In this document: in pieces, positions 9,510-17,518 of the stretch | How positions within the stretch are numbered: position 1 is the first letter of the stretch | How the letters are laid out: each line of letters begins with the position of its first letter | Source of the DNA: Alcanivoracaceae bacterium | GTDB taxonomy: Bacteria > Pseudomonadota > Gammaproteobacteria > Pseudomonadales > Alcanivoracaceae | Reading direction: 5' to 3' | DNA: 64,000 nt | Assembly (NCBI GenBank): GCA_027324795.1 | Contig: DAHVSB010000002.1 | Span: 1-64,000, forward strand | Position numbers and translations under genes: made by a program | The notes under the pieces: model-generated | Databases searched by the model: none | What the model was told of the DNA's origin: nothing | What the model saw: only the letters and a program-made list of their open reading frames with translations

Positions 9510-10337
9510 ATGAGCCAATCCTATTCCCTATTACTTGAACCCGAGCAAGTGGTAGAGCTACTTGAGCAGCCCCACGTTAAAATCATCGATTTAAGCCGAC
9601 CCGAAACCCACGCTGAAGGTCACGTACCTGGTGCTCTGCATGTTTTACCACTGCAAACTCAAGCTGGTACTCCGCCAGCACCGGGCTTGCCACCAAGCCA
9701 CGAACAAATTACCGCGCTCTATCAGGAACTTGGCCTCACAGCGGGGCACCATGTGATTGCCTATGATGACGAGGGCGGGGGCTGGGCCGCACGGTTTTTG
9801 TGGTTACTTGATTGTATTGGTCACCACAATTACAGCTATATGAATGGCGGCATTCACAGCTGGCGTGCTGCAGAGCTTCCCCTCGAAACCGAAATTAACA
9901 CTTGCGAACCTTCTGAAACCGAGGTAAGTCAAAACCTAGGCCATGCCTTTATTAGTTTGGAAGAGGTATTAGAACGCTACCAAAACGAAGATGTGGTGCT
10001 ATGGGATGCTCGCTCACGGGATGAGTTTGAGGGAGTGCGCTCCTACACACCTAAAGCAGGGCATATTCCAGGTGCCATTCACTACGAATGGACACAACCC
10101 ATGGATATGAACCGGCAGCTGCGTTTACGGGATTTAGGTGTGCTCCGCGAAGAGCTTGCTAGCATGGGCATTACCTCCGACAAAGAAGTTATCACCTACT
10201 GCCACAGCCACCATCGCTCTGCTTTTGCTTGGTTGGTGGGCAAAGTGCTGGGCTTTCCTAACGTTCGTGGATTTGCAGGTTCATGGTCCCAGTGGGGCAC
10301 ACATCCAGATACCCCAGTTCACAAGGAGTTTTCTTAA
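9510..10337 (+). CDS. rhdA: Thiosulfate sulfurtransferase (RhdA-type tandem rhodanese)
   Basis: Two rhodanese domains: an inactive N-terminal one (about 1-130) lacking the catalytic Cys, and an active C-terminal one (about 150-270). The catalytic loop is YCHSHHRSA, the unusual loop of the Azotobacter/Pseudomonas RhdA class (C-x-T/S-HHRS) rather than the CRxGxR loop of eukaryotic rhodaneses. It transfers sulfane sulfur from thiosulfate to cyanide or thiol acceptors; the physiological acceptor is unknown. A GAGG ribosome-binding site precedes the ATG. The stop TAA abuts the psd ATG. Confidence 0.92.
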   Translation: MSQSYSLLLEPEQVVELLEQPHVKIIDLSRPETHAEGHVPGALHVLPLQTQAGTPPAPGLPPSHEQITALYQELGLTAGHHVIAYDDEGGGWAARFLWLLDCIGHHNYSYMNGGIHSWRAAELPLETEINTCEPSETEVSQNLGHAFISLEEVLERYQNEDVVLWDARSRDEFEGVRSYTPKAGHIPGAIHYEWTQPMDMNRQLRLRDLGVLREELASMGITSDKEVITYCHSHHRSAFAWLVGKVLGFPNVRGFAGSWSQWGTHPDTPVHKEFS

Positions 10338-11201
10338 ATGTCACTAAGCTTAGCCGACCGCTTATTTGTGTGGATGCAATATGTACTACCCCACCATACA
10401 CTGTCTCGCCTTGTGGGTGGCCTAGCCGCCAGCGAAAAACCCTGGATAAAGAACCCGCTGATTAAGTGGTTCAGTCAACGCTTTGGGATTTCACTTGAGG
10501 AAGCGAAAATCCAAGACCCCACTGCTTTTCCTAGTTTTAATGCCTTCTTCACCCGCGCTTTACAGGAAGGAGCCCGCCCCATTGATGCCACTGAACAAGG
10601 TATTGTCTCACCTGCTGATGGTGTGGTAAGCCAATGTGGACAAATTCGCGGCAGCGATGTGCTCCAAGCCAAGGGCGCTTATTTTTCCGTGTATGAGCTG
10701 CTCGGTGGCGATGCTGCTTTAGCAGAGGAATTTATTAACGGTCATTTTGCCACCATTTATCTTTCGCCTAAGGATTACCATCGCGTACACATGCCCATTA
10801 GCGGCACCTTGCGCAAAATCCTTTATGTGCCAGGTCGCTTGTTCTCTGTGAATAACGCCACCGCTGAGCAAGTGCCCAAACTCTTTGCACGCAACGAAAG
10901 GGCCGTGTGTGTGTTTGATACGGATGCGGGCCCCGTGGCGGTGATTTTAGTGGGCGCCATGATAGTGGCCGCCATTGAAACCGTGTTCACTGGCCAAATC
11001 ACCCCCTTAGCCAATAAGGTGCAAACCATTGATTTCAGTAAACAGCCCTTAAGCCGCGAAAAAGGGGAAGAGTTAGGCCGCTTTTTATTGGGCTCCACCG
11101 TTATCCTGCTGTTTCCTGAGAACGCGTGCCAATGGCAACCGGAGCTAGCCGCTGGCAGCACCTTAAAAATGGGCCAGTTGATTGGCAAAACCACTGCGTA
11201 A
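10338..11201 (+). CDS. psd: Phosphatidylserine decarboxylase proenzyme
   Basis: Makes phosphatidylethanolamine at the inner membrane. The proenzyme cleaves itself at the C-terminal LGST motif (in FLLGSTVILL, about residues 249-258), the Ser becoming the pyruvoyl cofactor of the alpha chain. SPADGVV, with the catalytic Asp, and the YHRVHMP segment with catalytic His are both present. The 287-residue length matches the family. It is directly coupled to rhdA, as in Pseudomonas. Confidence 0.97.
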   Translation: MSLSLADRLFVWMQYVLPHHTLSRLVGGLAASEKPWIKNPLIKWFSQRFGISLEEAKIQDPTAFPSFNAFFTRALQEGARPIDATEQGIVSPADGVVSQCGQIRGSDVLQAKGAYFSVYELLGGDAALAEEFINGHFATIYLSPKDYHRVHMPISGTLRKILYVPGRLFSVNNATAEQVPKLFARNERAVCVFDTDAGPVAVILVGAMIVAAIETVFTGQITPLANKVQTIDFSKQPLSREKGEELGRFLLGSTVILLFPENACQWQPELAAGSTLKMGQLIGKTTA

Positions 11202-11214
11202 AAAGGAAGATAGC

Positions 11215-11979
11215 GTGCGTTTCTTATGGCTATTACTGTTCTGGGTGTTAGCGACACCGGCGTTTTCTGCAAGCTTTGATTGCTCAGCGGATTCCCTTAA
11301 CACAGTAGAGCAATTAATTTGCCAATACCCAAAGCTTAGCCAACTGGACATACAGTTGGCTAAGCAATTTAAAAGCACCCGTGAGGTAATGGATAGCAGT
11401 GTTTTACGGGCGAGCCAAATTCATTGGATGACTCATCATCAGCGCTCCTGTGGCCAAGTGGCCAATACTGATGCTCAAGTGGCATGCCTTACCAAAACGC
11501 TTGAACAACGCCTGCTCACCTTAAGCACTTGGGAAGCCTTGATGAAGCAGCCCAGTGCTGCCACCGAGTACGAGCAACTCCTTTATAAGCATTCCTTGGC
11601 AAGCACCTGCCAAGAGGCTTACAGCACGGTTGATATAAAAAACTGCCAATATAAAACCCTGATTTTTTTAGAAGACACCATGGCACTTTACCTGGTGGCC
11701 GCAAAGCAAGTGGCACGTGACACCGAAGCCATGTACCAAGCGCTCGATTCCACCATTTATTCCGCCCAAGAGGTTATTGAAGAGCTCACGCAAATTCAGA
11801 AACAGTGGCACAGCTATGCCAAAAACAGCTGCGGTTTTTGGCTCACTGCCAACCCACAGGGCACCTTGTATCCCGTGGCGGCTAACAGCTGTTTAGCTAA
11901 TAGCTATGTAACGCGTTTAGCGCTAATCCATGCACAGCTTTTGGCGGACAGCCCTATAACCCTCCCCAAGGTGTTTTAG
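11215..11979 (+). CDS. Secreted LprI-family (DUF1311) protein, possible lysozyme inhibitor
   Basis: Starting at GTG 11215 (AAGGAAG upstream) gives a clean signal peptide ([17 protein letters not shown]) and 254 residues; the track start at 11182 overlaps psd and lacks this context. The mature part begins with the Cys-rich [21 protein letters not shown] pattern of the LprI/DUF1311 family, and a second, weaker copy (TCQEAY...KNCQY) follows near residue 126, suggesting two repeats. Some LprI proteins inhibit lysozyme, but most members are uncharacterised, so function is tentative. The stop overlaps the terC stop by 3 bases. Confidence 0.75.
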   Translation: MRFLWLLLFWVLATPAFSASFDCSADSLNTVEQLICQYPKLSQLDIQLAKQFKSTREVMDSSVLRASQIHWMTHHQRSCGQVANTDAQVACLTKTLEQRLLTLSTWEALMKQPSAATEYEQLLYKHSLASTCQEAYSTVDIKNCQYKTLIFLEDTMALYLVAAKQVARDTEAMYQALDSTIYSAQEVIEELTQIQKQWHSYAKNSCGFWLTANPQGTLYPVAANSCLANSYVTRLALIHAQLLADSPITLPKVF

Positions 11980-12929
11980 TGCTGTTTTTGCCTGCGATTA
12001 TAAAGCCAATTCACTATTACGGTGAGGCTAAGCACAGATAAAATAGTGCCCAAGGAAAGCCATAATGGCATTTCATACCAGGGCTCTATCAACATCTTCA
12101 CACCCACAAAAGCAAGCACCAACGCCAAGCCATATTGCAGCATGGAAAATTTATCGTGCATATCTGCCATTAAAAAATACATGGCTCTTAGCCCTAAAAT
12201 GGCAAAGAGATTAGAAGTGAGCACAATAAAAGGGTCCGTGGTAATGGCGAACACAGCAGGAATACTATCCACCGCAAACACAATATCGGAGAGTTCCACC
12301 AGCACCAGTGCGAGCAATAAAGGGGTGGCCATTAATACGCCCTGCTTACGCACCAAGAAGTGCTCGCCTTCTAAGTGCTCTGTGAGTGGCATTTTCCGGC
12401 TTAACCAACGCACCCAAGGGTTTTCTGATAAGTCGGCCTCCTCCTCGGGAAACAACATTTTGATACCCGTGAACAGCAAAAATGCACCAAACACATATAA
12501 AATCCAGTGAAATTCACTGATTAACCAACTGCCTGCAAAAATCATAACGGTGCGCAATACAATGGCACCCACAATACCGTAGAGCAGCACGCGACGTTGC
12601 AACTCCAAGGGCACAGAGAAATAGCCAAAAATTAAAATCCACACGAACACATTATCCACCGCCAATGACTTTTCCATGACATAAGCGGTAAGAAAAAGCA
12701 TGGCCTGTTCATTGGCCACTCCGTGCCCCTGAGTGCCCGCCAAATACCACCACAAACCGACGCAAAACACCAAGGCCACCGTCACCCAAGCCAGGGACCA
12801 AGCAGCTGCCTCTTTCATGGTAACTCGATGAGCTCGCCCGCCTTTAAATAACAGCAAATCCACAGCAAGCAGAACCAACACCAAAGTCGCAAAACATCCC
12901 CAGAGCAATGGGGTACCCACAGAGTGCAT
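11976..12929 (-). CDS. TerC/Alx-family integral membrane metal-ion transporter
   Basis: A 317-residue protein with about nine hydrophobic segments and the TerC signatures: an acidic intramembrane stretch [17 protein letters not shown] (about 208-224), [14 protein letters not shown] (about 88-101) and the [18 protein letters not shown] block. Alx/TerC proteins are linked to manganese export and protection of exported metalloenzymes; which applies here is not shown. The 193-base upstream region was searched for the yybP-ykoY manganese riboswitch that controls alx in E. coli, and no match was found. Confidence 0.9.
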   Translation of the reverse strand: MHSVGTPLLWGCFATLVLVLLAVDLLLFKGGRAHRVTMKEAAAWSLAWVTVALVFCVGLWWYLAGTQGHGVANEQAMLFLTAYVMEKSLAVDNVFVWILIFGYFSVPLELQRRVLLYGIVGAIVLRTVMIFAGSWLISEFHWILYVFGAFLLFTGIKMLFPEEEADLSENPWVRWLSRKMPLTEHLEGEHFLVRKQGVLMATPLLLALVLVELSDIVFAVDSIPAVFAITTDPFIVLTSNLFAILGLRAMYFLMADMHDKFSMLQYGLALVLAFVGVKMLIEPWYEMPLWLSLGTILSVLSLTVIVNWLYNRRQKQH

Positions 12930-13122
12930 AATCTTTTCCTTAATGCGTTAAAGCTTCATCAACATGGCGAGTCTAAACCCCTGTTAAAAATAAGTCATAA
13001 TTAGTTCACTTTTTGCCACCTTATTTTTTTGGCAACAAAAATATTGTTAAGCTACCCCTAAGGCCCACCCCAAAACACCAGAAAACGCTATACTAGACTC
13101 ATACAAAAACAATAGGTTTCCC

Positions 13123-13842
13123 ATGCTGAGGTATTTTTTTGTTGTAATAAAAAAGCTGTTACTCGCTACCCTTGCCATTAGTTTGGCCATGGGGTTGGGG
13201 GTGCAACTTTGGCTTGCTGCATGGGTTTGGCATTATCGCGACCATCCCCCCACCTATACACCTTTTATGCACCTGGGTACTGGTTCGCCAGGGGCACCCA
13301 AACTGCGCTATCAGTGGGTCGACCGTCATCAAATAGCGCCTGCCTTGGAGCAAGCTGTTCTCGCAGCTGAAGATGCCCGCTTTATGGAGCACAAAGGACT
13401 GGATTGGGATGGCATACGCCGCGCCTATGAGAAGAACAAATCCGCAGGTAGCACAGTGGCTGGAGGATCCACCCTGACTCAGCAACTGGCCAAAAACCTA
13501 TTTCTATCGCGCAAAAAAACCTATTGGCGTAAAGCACAAGAAGCATTTATCGCGCTCATGATGGAGCAAATGCTCACTAAAGAGCGTATTCTTACCTTGT
13601 ACTTAAATGTGGCGCAATGGGGGCACGGGATTTATGGTGCCGAGGCTGCTGCCCAATATTTTTTTCACCGCAGTGCCCAAGAGCTCACCCCAGAACAGGC
13701 TGCTGAGCTTGCCATCCGGCTACCTAGCCCCACCTATTACCACGACCATGGTATTAGCCCGCGCATGATTGAATACCGCACATTTATCATGGCGCAAATG
13801 CCACTGGTAAAGACCCCCGCCATTAATAAGGAGCAGCTATGA
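13123..13842 (+). CDS. mtgA: Monofunctional peptidoglycan glycosyltransferase
   Basis: A GT51 glycosyltransferase with one N-terminal membrane anchor (about residues 7-30) and no transpeptidase domain. It polymerises lipid II into glycan strands. Visible motifs are AAEDARFMEHKG with the first catalytic Glu, GGSTLTQQLAKNLFLS, and the late LNVAQWGHGIYGAEAAA. The 239 residues are the standard size. A possible -10 TATACT lies at about 13089-13094. Its stop overlaps the start of the next lipoprotein gene (ATGA). Confidence 0.95.
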   Translation: MLRYFFVVIKKLLLATLAISLAMGLGVQLWLAAWVWHYRDHPPTYTPFMHLGTGSPGAPKLRYQWVDRHQIAPALEQAVLAAEDARFMEHKGLDWDGIRRAYEKNKSAGSTVAGGSTLTQQLAKNLFLSRKKTYWRKAQEAFIALMMEQMLTKERILTLYLNVAQWGHGIYGAEAAAQYFFHRSAQELTPEQAAELAIRLPSPTYYHDHGISPRMIEYRTFIMAQMPLVKTPAINKEQL

Positions 13843-14459
13843 GATTCCTATCTATCGTATTAAGCGCACTACTCCTCAGCGCTTGCCAAACCCCACGGAC
13901 TGTGGAAAAAGATAATTTTTACTTCGGACAAGTTATTGAAAAAGAACATAATTTATTGTGGCTAGACTGCATCAGCGGCAAGACACGCCCTGTGAAGGGT
14001 GTTAAAAATGTTTCTAAAGGGCCCATGAGTGTCATCGCTGATGGCGGTATAGACTCTCACACGGCGCTCCGTATTACCACCATTATTGGTGAAGAAAACC
14101 AAGGTAACTGCCAAGAACACGCTAACGCCAATCTCACCAACACCTTGTGGGAGCTTGCCCACTGGCCGAATGCAAAAACACTCAAAGCAGGTGAGCTAAA
14201 GCTACTTATTACTCAAGACAACACCGTTAGGGGCAATTGGTTATGCCACGAGTTTACCGGTGATGCCCAAGTTAGTGAGGGAAAAATAAGCTGGCCTCTT
14301 ATTACATGGTCTTCTCAAGGTTGTGACAACCGTACAAAAAACTTAGGTGAGCTACCCACTAGCTTTTTAGGTCCATGGCGCACCGCTATTTATGGCGACA
14401 CCCTAGTGTTAACAAGCCCCAAAGGCGAGAAAGTATTTTTTCGGGCCTTATATCTTTAA
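13839..14459 (+). CDS. Putative outer-membrane lipoprotein with META/HslJ-like domain
   Basis: A lipoprotein signal ends in the lipobox LLSAC (Cys 16), with Gln at +2, which favours the outer membrane. The C-terminal half (about 100-205) has the strand pattern NTLWELAHWP...GNWLCHEFTGDAQ...WSSQGC, resembling the META/HslJ fold (TLW.L ... G..GCN.f.G). The N-terminal half matches nothing I know. Coupling to mtgA through ATGA suggests an envelope role. The META assignment is by pattern only. Confidence 0.7.
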   Translation: MRFLSIVLSALLLSACQTPRTVEKDNFYFGQVIEKEHNLLWLDCISGKTRPVKGVKNVSKGPMSVIADGGIDSHTALRITTIIGEENQGNCQEHANANLTNTLWELAHWPNAKTLKAGELKLLITQDNTVRGNWLCHEFTGDAQVSEGKISWPLITWSSQGCDNRTKNLGELPTSFLGPWRTAIYGDTLVLTSPKGEKVFFRALYL

Positions 14460-14465
14460 CAATGA

Positions 14466-14483
14466 CGCTCTAGTAACAGAGCG
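14466..14483. terminator. Hairpin between the convergent lipoprotein and leuA genes
   Basis: CGCTCT and AGAGCG pair perfectly around the loop AGTAAC in the 36-base gap between the two converging stops. There is no T-run on either side, so it is at best a weak terminator. Confidence 0.35.
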
Positions 14484-14495
14484 CCACGCATTTCA

Positions 14496-16157
14496 TTAGC
14501 CTACTTTTTTAGCCTCCTGCGCCTGCACACCTCGCCCCACCGCCGTGGCAAGAGCCTGAAAGGCAGCGGCGGTGGTGTCCCGCGCAATAGCGGCCGCACT
14601 ATAAGGCATTTGGTTAACTAAAACTCGCAGACAGGCCATGGCTTTAGCCTCAGTACCATCACCAATGGCAAACTCATCAAAAGTTTCCACCGCTATAGCC
14701 AACCCTGTGTGCTGACTCATGCCCTCCACCAAAGCCTCGATGCCGCCCTGACCTTGACCACCCACATAATTTCCATCTAGTTTGGCGTTGACGTGTACGC
14801 CCTTATCATCGCGCTGCACATGGTACTCTTGAACTTGCCAACCTTTCGGTGCTTGTAAATATGTCTTTTTAAACAAAGCGTGAATACGCTCGCCATCCAC
14901 TTCCACTGCTTCATTTTCCGCCACTTGTTGCACAAGACGCGAGAATTCAATTTGCAACCAACGGGGCAAAGTAATGCCATAATCGCGCTCTAAAACATAC
15001 AATACACCGCCCTTGCCTGACTGCGAGTTAATCCGCACCACCTCTTCATAACGGCGGCCCACATCGCTTGGGTCAATGGGCAAATAGGCAATTTCCCACT
15101 CGTCTCCCTCTTTATAGGTAGCTAAGCATTTACGAATAGCATCCTGATGGCTGCCCGAGAATGCTGTAAACACAAGCTCACCAGCATAGGGGTGGCGCGG
15201 GTGTGTGCTGATTTCTGTTACCGCCTCCACAGTGTCCACGATATCTTTCATACGTGAGAAGTCGATTTTTGGGTCAATACCCTGGCTATATAAATTCATA
15301 CCCATGGTCACCAAATCCATGTTACCCGTGCGCTCGCCATTACCGAGCAAAGTGCCTTCTACACGGTCAGCACCCGCTAGCACGCCCAACTCAGCCGCAG
15401 CCACACCGCATCCACGGTCATTATGGGTGTGCAAGGAGAGCACAATATGCTCGCGATGGTGAATATTATCATTCATCCACTCCACCATATCCGCATACAC
15501 ATTGGGTGTGCTTACTTCCACTGTGGCTGGTAGATTGATTATCACCTCTTGCACATGCTGCGGCTGCCATACATCAATCACTGCATTTACCACTTCTTGG
15601 GCAATGGGTAGCTCAGTGCCGGTAAAACTTTCAGGGGAGTATTGAAACACCCACTGGGTATCGGGATATTGCTTTGCATAGGCCTTTACCCAATTAGCCC
15701 CTTGCACTGCAATACTTGTAATACCTGCCACATCCATGCGAAACACTTTTTCTCGTTGCACTTTAGACGTGGAGTTATACAAATGCACCACCGCACGGCG
15801 AGCACCTTTGAGCGCCTCAAAACTGCGTGCAATTAAATCCTCGCGCGCTTGCGTAAGTACCTGAATGGTCACATCTTCAGGCACTAGGTTTTCCTCGACA
15901 ATTTTGCGCACAAAATCAAAATCGGGTTGTGAGGCAGCGGGAAAACCCACTTCGATCTCTTTAAAGCCAAGCTCCACCAGCAAGGTAAACAAACGCGTTT
16001 TTTGCGCCACCGTCATAGGCTTCACTAAAGCCTGGTTACCATCGCGCAAATCCACGGCACACCACACGGGTGCCTGTGTTAGCACTTTATCTGGCCAACG
16101 CCTTTCAGGACGCTTTATTACTGGGGTCGGGCGATATTTTTTATAATCAAAGGCCAT
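14496..16157 (-). CDS. leuA: 2-isopropylmalate synthase
   Basis: Condenses acetyl-CoA with 2-oxoisovalerate in the first step of leucine synthesis. The N-terminal HMGL-like TIM barrel begins with VDLRDGNQAL and contains LHTHNDRGCGVAAAELG with metal-binding histidines. The C-terminal LeuA dimer/regulatory domain, which binds leucine for feedback inhibition, follows from about residue 430. At 553 residues it is the longer LeuA type 2 form found in Pseudomonas and actinobacteria. It is a single gene with no leuBCD nearby. A possible leader peptide is listed separately. Confidence 0.96.
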   Translation of the reverse strand: MAFDYKKYRPTPVIKRPERRWPDKVLTQAPVWCAVDLRDGNQALVKPMTVAQKTRLFTLLVELGFKEIEVGFPAASQPDFDFVRKIVEENLVPEDVTIQVLTQAREDLIARSFEALKGARRAVVHLYNSTSKVQREKVFRMDVAGITSIAVQGANWVKAYAKQYPDTQWVFQYSPESFTGTELPIAQEVVNAVIDVWQPQHVQEVIINLPATVEVSTPNVYADMVEWMNDNIHHREHIVLSLHTHNDRGCGVAAAELGVLAGADRVEGTLLGNGERTGNMDLVTMGMNLYSQGIDPKIDFSRMKDIVDTVEAVTEISTHPRHPYAGELVFTAFSGSHQDAIRKCLATYKEGDEWEIAYLPIDPSDVGRRYEEVVRINSQSGKGGVLYVLERDYGITLPRWLQIEFSRLVQQVAENEAVEVDGERIHALFKKTYLQAPKGWQVQEYHVQRDDKGVHVNAKLDGNYVGGQGQGGIEALVEGMSQHTGLAIAVETFDEFAIGDGTEAKAMACLRVLVNQMPYSAAAIARDTTAAAFQALATAVGRGVQAQEAKKVG

Positions 16158-16190
16158 GGTGTCTCCATTATTACCTTGTGTAGCAGGCTC

Positions 16191-16253
16191 TTAAACAAGT
16201 AGCGGGCCTAAGCCCGCCCTCTGCATCACCATCTTTTGTGCGGGGGTAAACAT
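16191..16253 (-). promoter_or_regulatory. Candidate leuA leader peptide ORF with internal hairpin
   Basis: A 20-codon ORF upstream of leuA reads MFTPAQKMVMQRAGLGPLLV and ends at TAA 34 bases before the leuA start. Three of its last six codons are Leu (TTA, CTA, CTT). The end of the ORF overlaps a perfect hairpin GCGGGC-TTAG-GCCCGC (16202-16217), with one Leu codon in the loop. This would suit leucine-dependent attenuation, but the ribosome-binding site is poor, Leu codons are few and no strong T-run follows. Confidence 0.35.
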
Positions 16254-16300
16254 AAAAATGGTTGCTGTTGCCTTGGGTGGGTAACCCTTAGCTGCATAGC

Positions 16301-16338
16301 GGCTTGTGGCTGCTTGCTCAACATTGGTGGCTTGTGGC
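16301..16338. repeat. 10-bp direct repeat in the leuA/lrp divergent region
   Basis: GGCTTGTGGC occurs exactly at 16301-16310 and again at 16329-16338, 28 bp apart, within the 298-base region shared by leuA and the Lrp-type gene. Multiple spaced sites are usual for Lrp-family proteins, so these could be binding sites. Apart from this and the leader ORF I see nothing definite in the region. Confidence 0.35.
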
Positions 16339-16455
16339 CATCAACACTGCATAGTGTATGCAATGCCCTGCGCAATAGGGTTGCGTTATTCTATTGATTT
16401 AGCCTCAAAACAGATTATTATTGCCTTAATAACGAAAATATTGGTGAATAAAACC

Positions 16456-16944
16456 ATGAAGAGAAACTATAAAGCACTAGATAGCTACGACAAACGTATT
16501 TTAGAGTTATTACAGCAAGACGCCAGCCTTAGTAATCTTGAACTCGCTGACAAAGTAGGGCTCTCGCCCTCTCCATGCTCGCGCCGAGTTCAACGTTTGG
16601 AAGAAGAGGGATTTATTAGCAAGCGCATCGCAGTGCTTAACCAAAACGCCCTTGGGCTTGATTTAACCGCCGTCATCCAAATCAACATTGACCAACACAC
16701 CTCTGAACGTTTCAAAGGCTTTGAAGCTGCCATCCGCGAGCTTCCGGAAGTACAGCAATGCTACTTAGTAACGGGCCAAAGCGCTGACTATTTGCTACAA
16801 GTAGCAGTGAAAGACATGCATGCCTACCAGGACTTCTTGCTCAACAAAATCACACGTATCCAAGGGGTCAGCGGAGTGCATTCAAGTTTTGTGATGCGTA
16901 AAGTGGTGGATAGCATCGCTATCCCCTTAGACCACCTTGCATAA
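16456..16944 (+). CDS. Lrp/AsnC-family transcriptional regulator
   Basis: The N-terminal winged helix-turn-helix begins SYDKRILELLQQDAS and contains LSNLELADKVGLSPSPCSRRVQRLEEEGFI. A RAM (ligand-binding, oligomerising) domain follows from about residue 65, with the effector-loop segment VTGQSADYLLQVAVKD. I use ATG 16456; the track start at 16306 adds an unrelated 50-residue N-terminus from intergenic sequence. It is divergent from leuA, so a link to amino-acid metabolism is reasonable but not shown. A TAAGGAG site after its stop serves the next gene. Confidence 0.93.
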   Translation: MKRNYKALDSYDKRILELLQQDASLSNLELADKVGLSPSPCSRRVQRLEEEGFISKRIAVLNQNALGLDLTAVIQINIDQHTSERFKGFEAAIRELPEVQQCYLVTGQSADYLLQVAVKDMHAYQDFLLNKITRIQGVSGVHSSFVMRKVVDSIAIPLDHLA

Positions 16945-16953
16945 GGAGCCGCC

Positions 16954-17415
16954 ATGAAACAGTTACTCATTGTTGCCCACGCCCCTTCCCTCAACACTCG
17001 ACACTTAGTGGATGCTGCCCTTAAAGGCGCACAGCATCCCGACATTGAAAACATAAAAGCGAATTGGATCCCACCCCTAGACGCCACACCCGAGGATGTA
17101 CTTGCAGCGGACGGTATCTTATTGGGCACCACAGAAAACCTCGCCTATATGAGTGGCGCCATGAAGGATTTTTTCGACCGTTGCTATTATCCCGTCTTAG
17201 AAAAGAAACAGGGGTTACCCTGCGCCATTTATATTCGCGCCGGCCACGATGGCACCGGCACTCACAAAGCGCTTACCACGATTTTAACTGGTCTACGTTG
17301 GAATCTAATCCAAGATATCTTGGTGTGCCGCGGTGAGTGGCAAGATGCATTTTTAGAACAAGTAGAAACCTTAGCACTTACCCTAGCAGCAGGAATGGAT
17401 GCTGGGATTTACTAA
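16954..17415 (+). CDS. Flavodoxin-like NAD(P)H-dependent FMN reductase family protein
   Basis: A 153-residue Rossmann/flavodoxin-fold protein. The first strand and phosphate loop read LLIVAHAPSLNTRHL, the GTTENLAYMSGAMKDFFDR block is the FMN-binding and dimer region of flavodoxin-like reductases, and IRAGHDGTGTHKALTTIL covers the last FMN loop. Nine bases separate it from the lrp-type gene, with a good AGGAG site, so the two are probably cotranscribed. The substrate is unknown; quinone or flavin reduction is typical for the fold. Confidence 0.85.
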   Translation: MKQLLIVAHAPSLNTRHLVDAALKGAQHPDIENIKANWIPPLDATPEDVLAADGILLGTTENLAYMSGAMKDFFDRCYYPVLEKKQGLPCAIYIRAGHDGTGTHKALTTILTGLRWNLIQDILVCRGEWQDAFLEQVETLALTLAAGMDAGIY

Positions 17416-17518
17416 TAACAAATGGCTGCTAAGCTAACAAAACTGCCTTAGTGGCCACTTTTCTTACCCAAAAGCCCACTACACTATAGGCCGATTTTGC
17501 CCTAGATGGAGATTTACT

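Noticed and set aside
12022-12510. 162-residue plus-strand ORF opposite terC
   Set aside because: terC is a clear membrane transporter with conserved motifs on the minus strand, and the other ORF has shadow-type composition.
12930-13122. yybP-ykoY manganese riboswitch upstream of the TerC/Alx-type gene
   Set aside because: The conserved CCCGCCTACC-like blocks and paired GGGGAGTA strand could not be found on the minus strand. Only a long-range GCCA/TGGC repeat is present.
14466-14483. Reading the CGCTCT hairpin as a strong terminator for leuA
   Set aside because: The 6-bp stem has no T-run on either strand, so it is kept only as a weak hairpin.
16306-16455. 50-residue N-terminal extension of the Lrp-type regulator
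   Set aside because: It is intergenic sequence containing a direct repeat; Lrp proteins start just before the helix-turn-helix.
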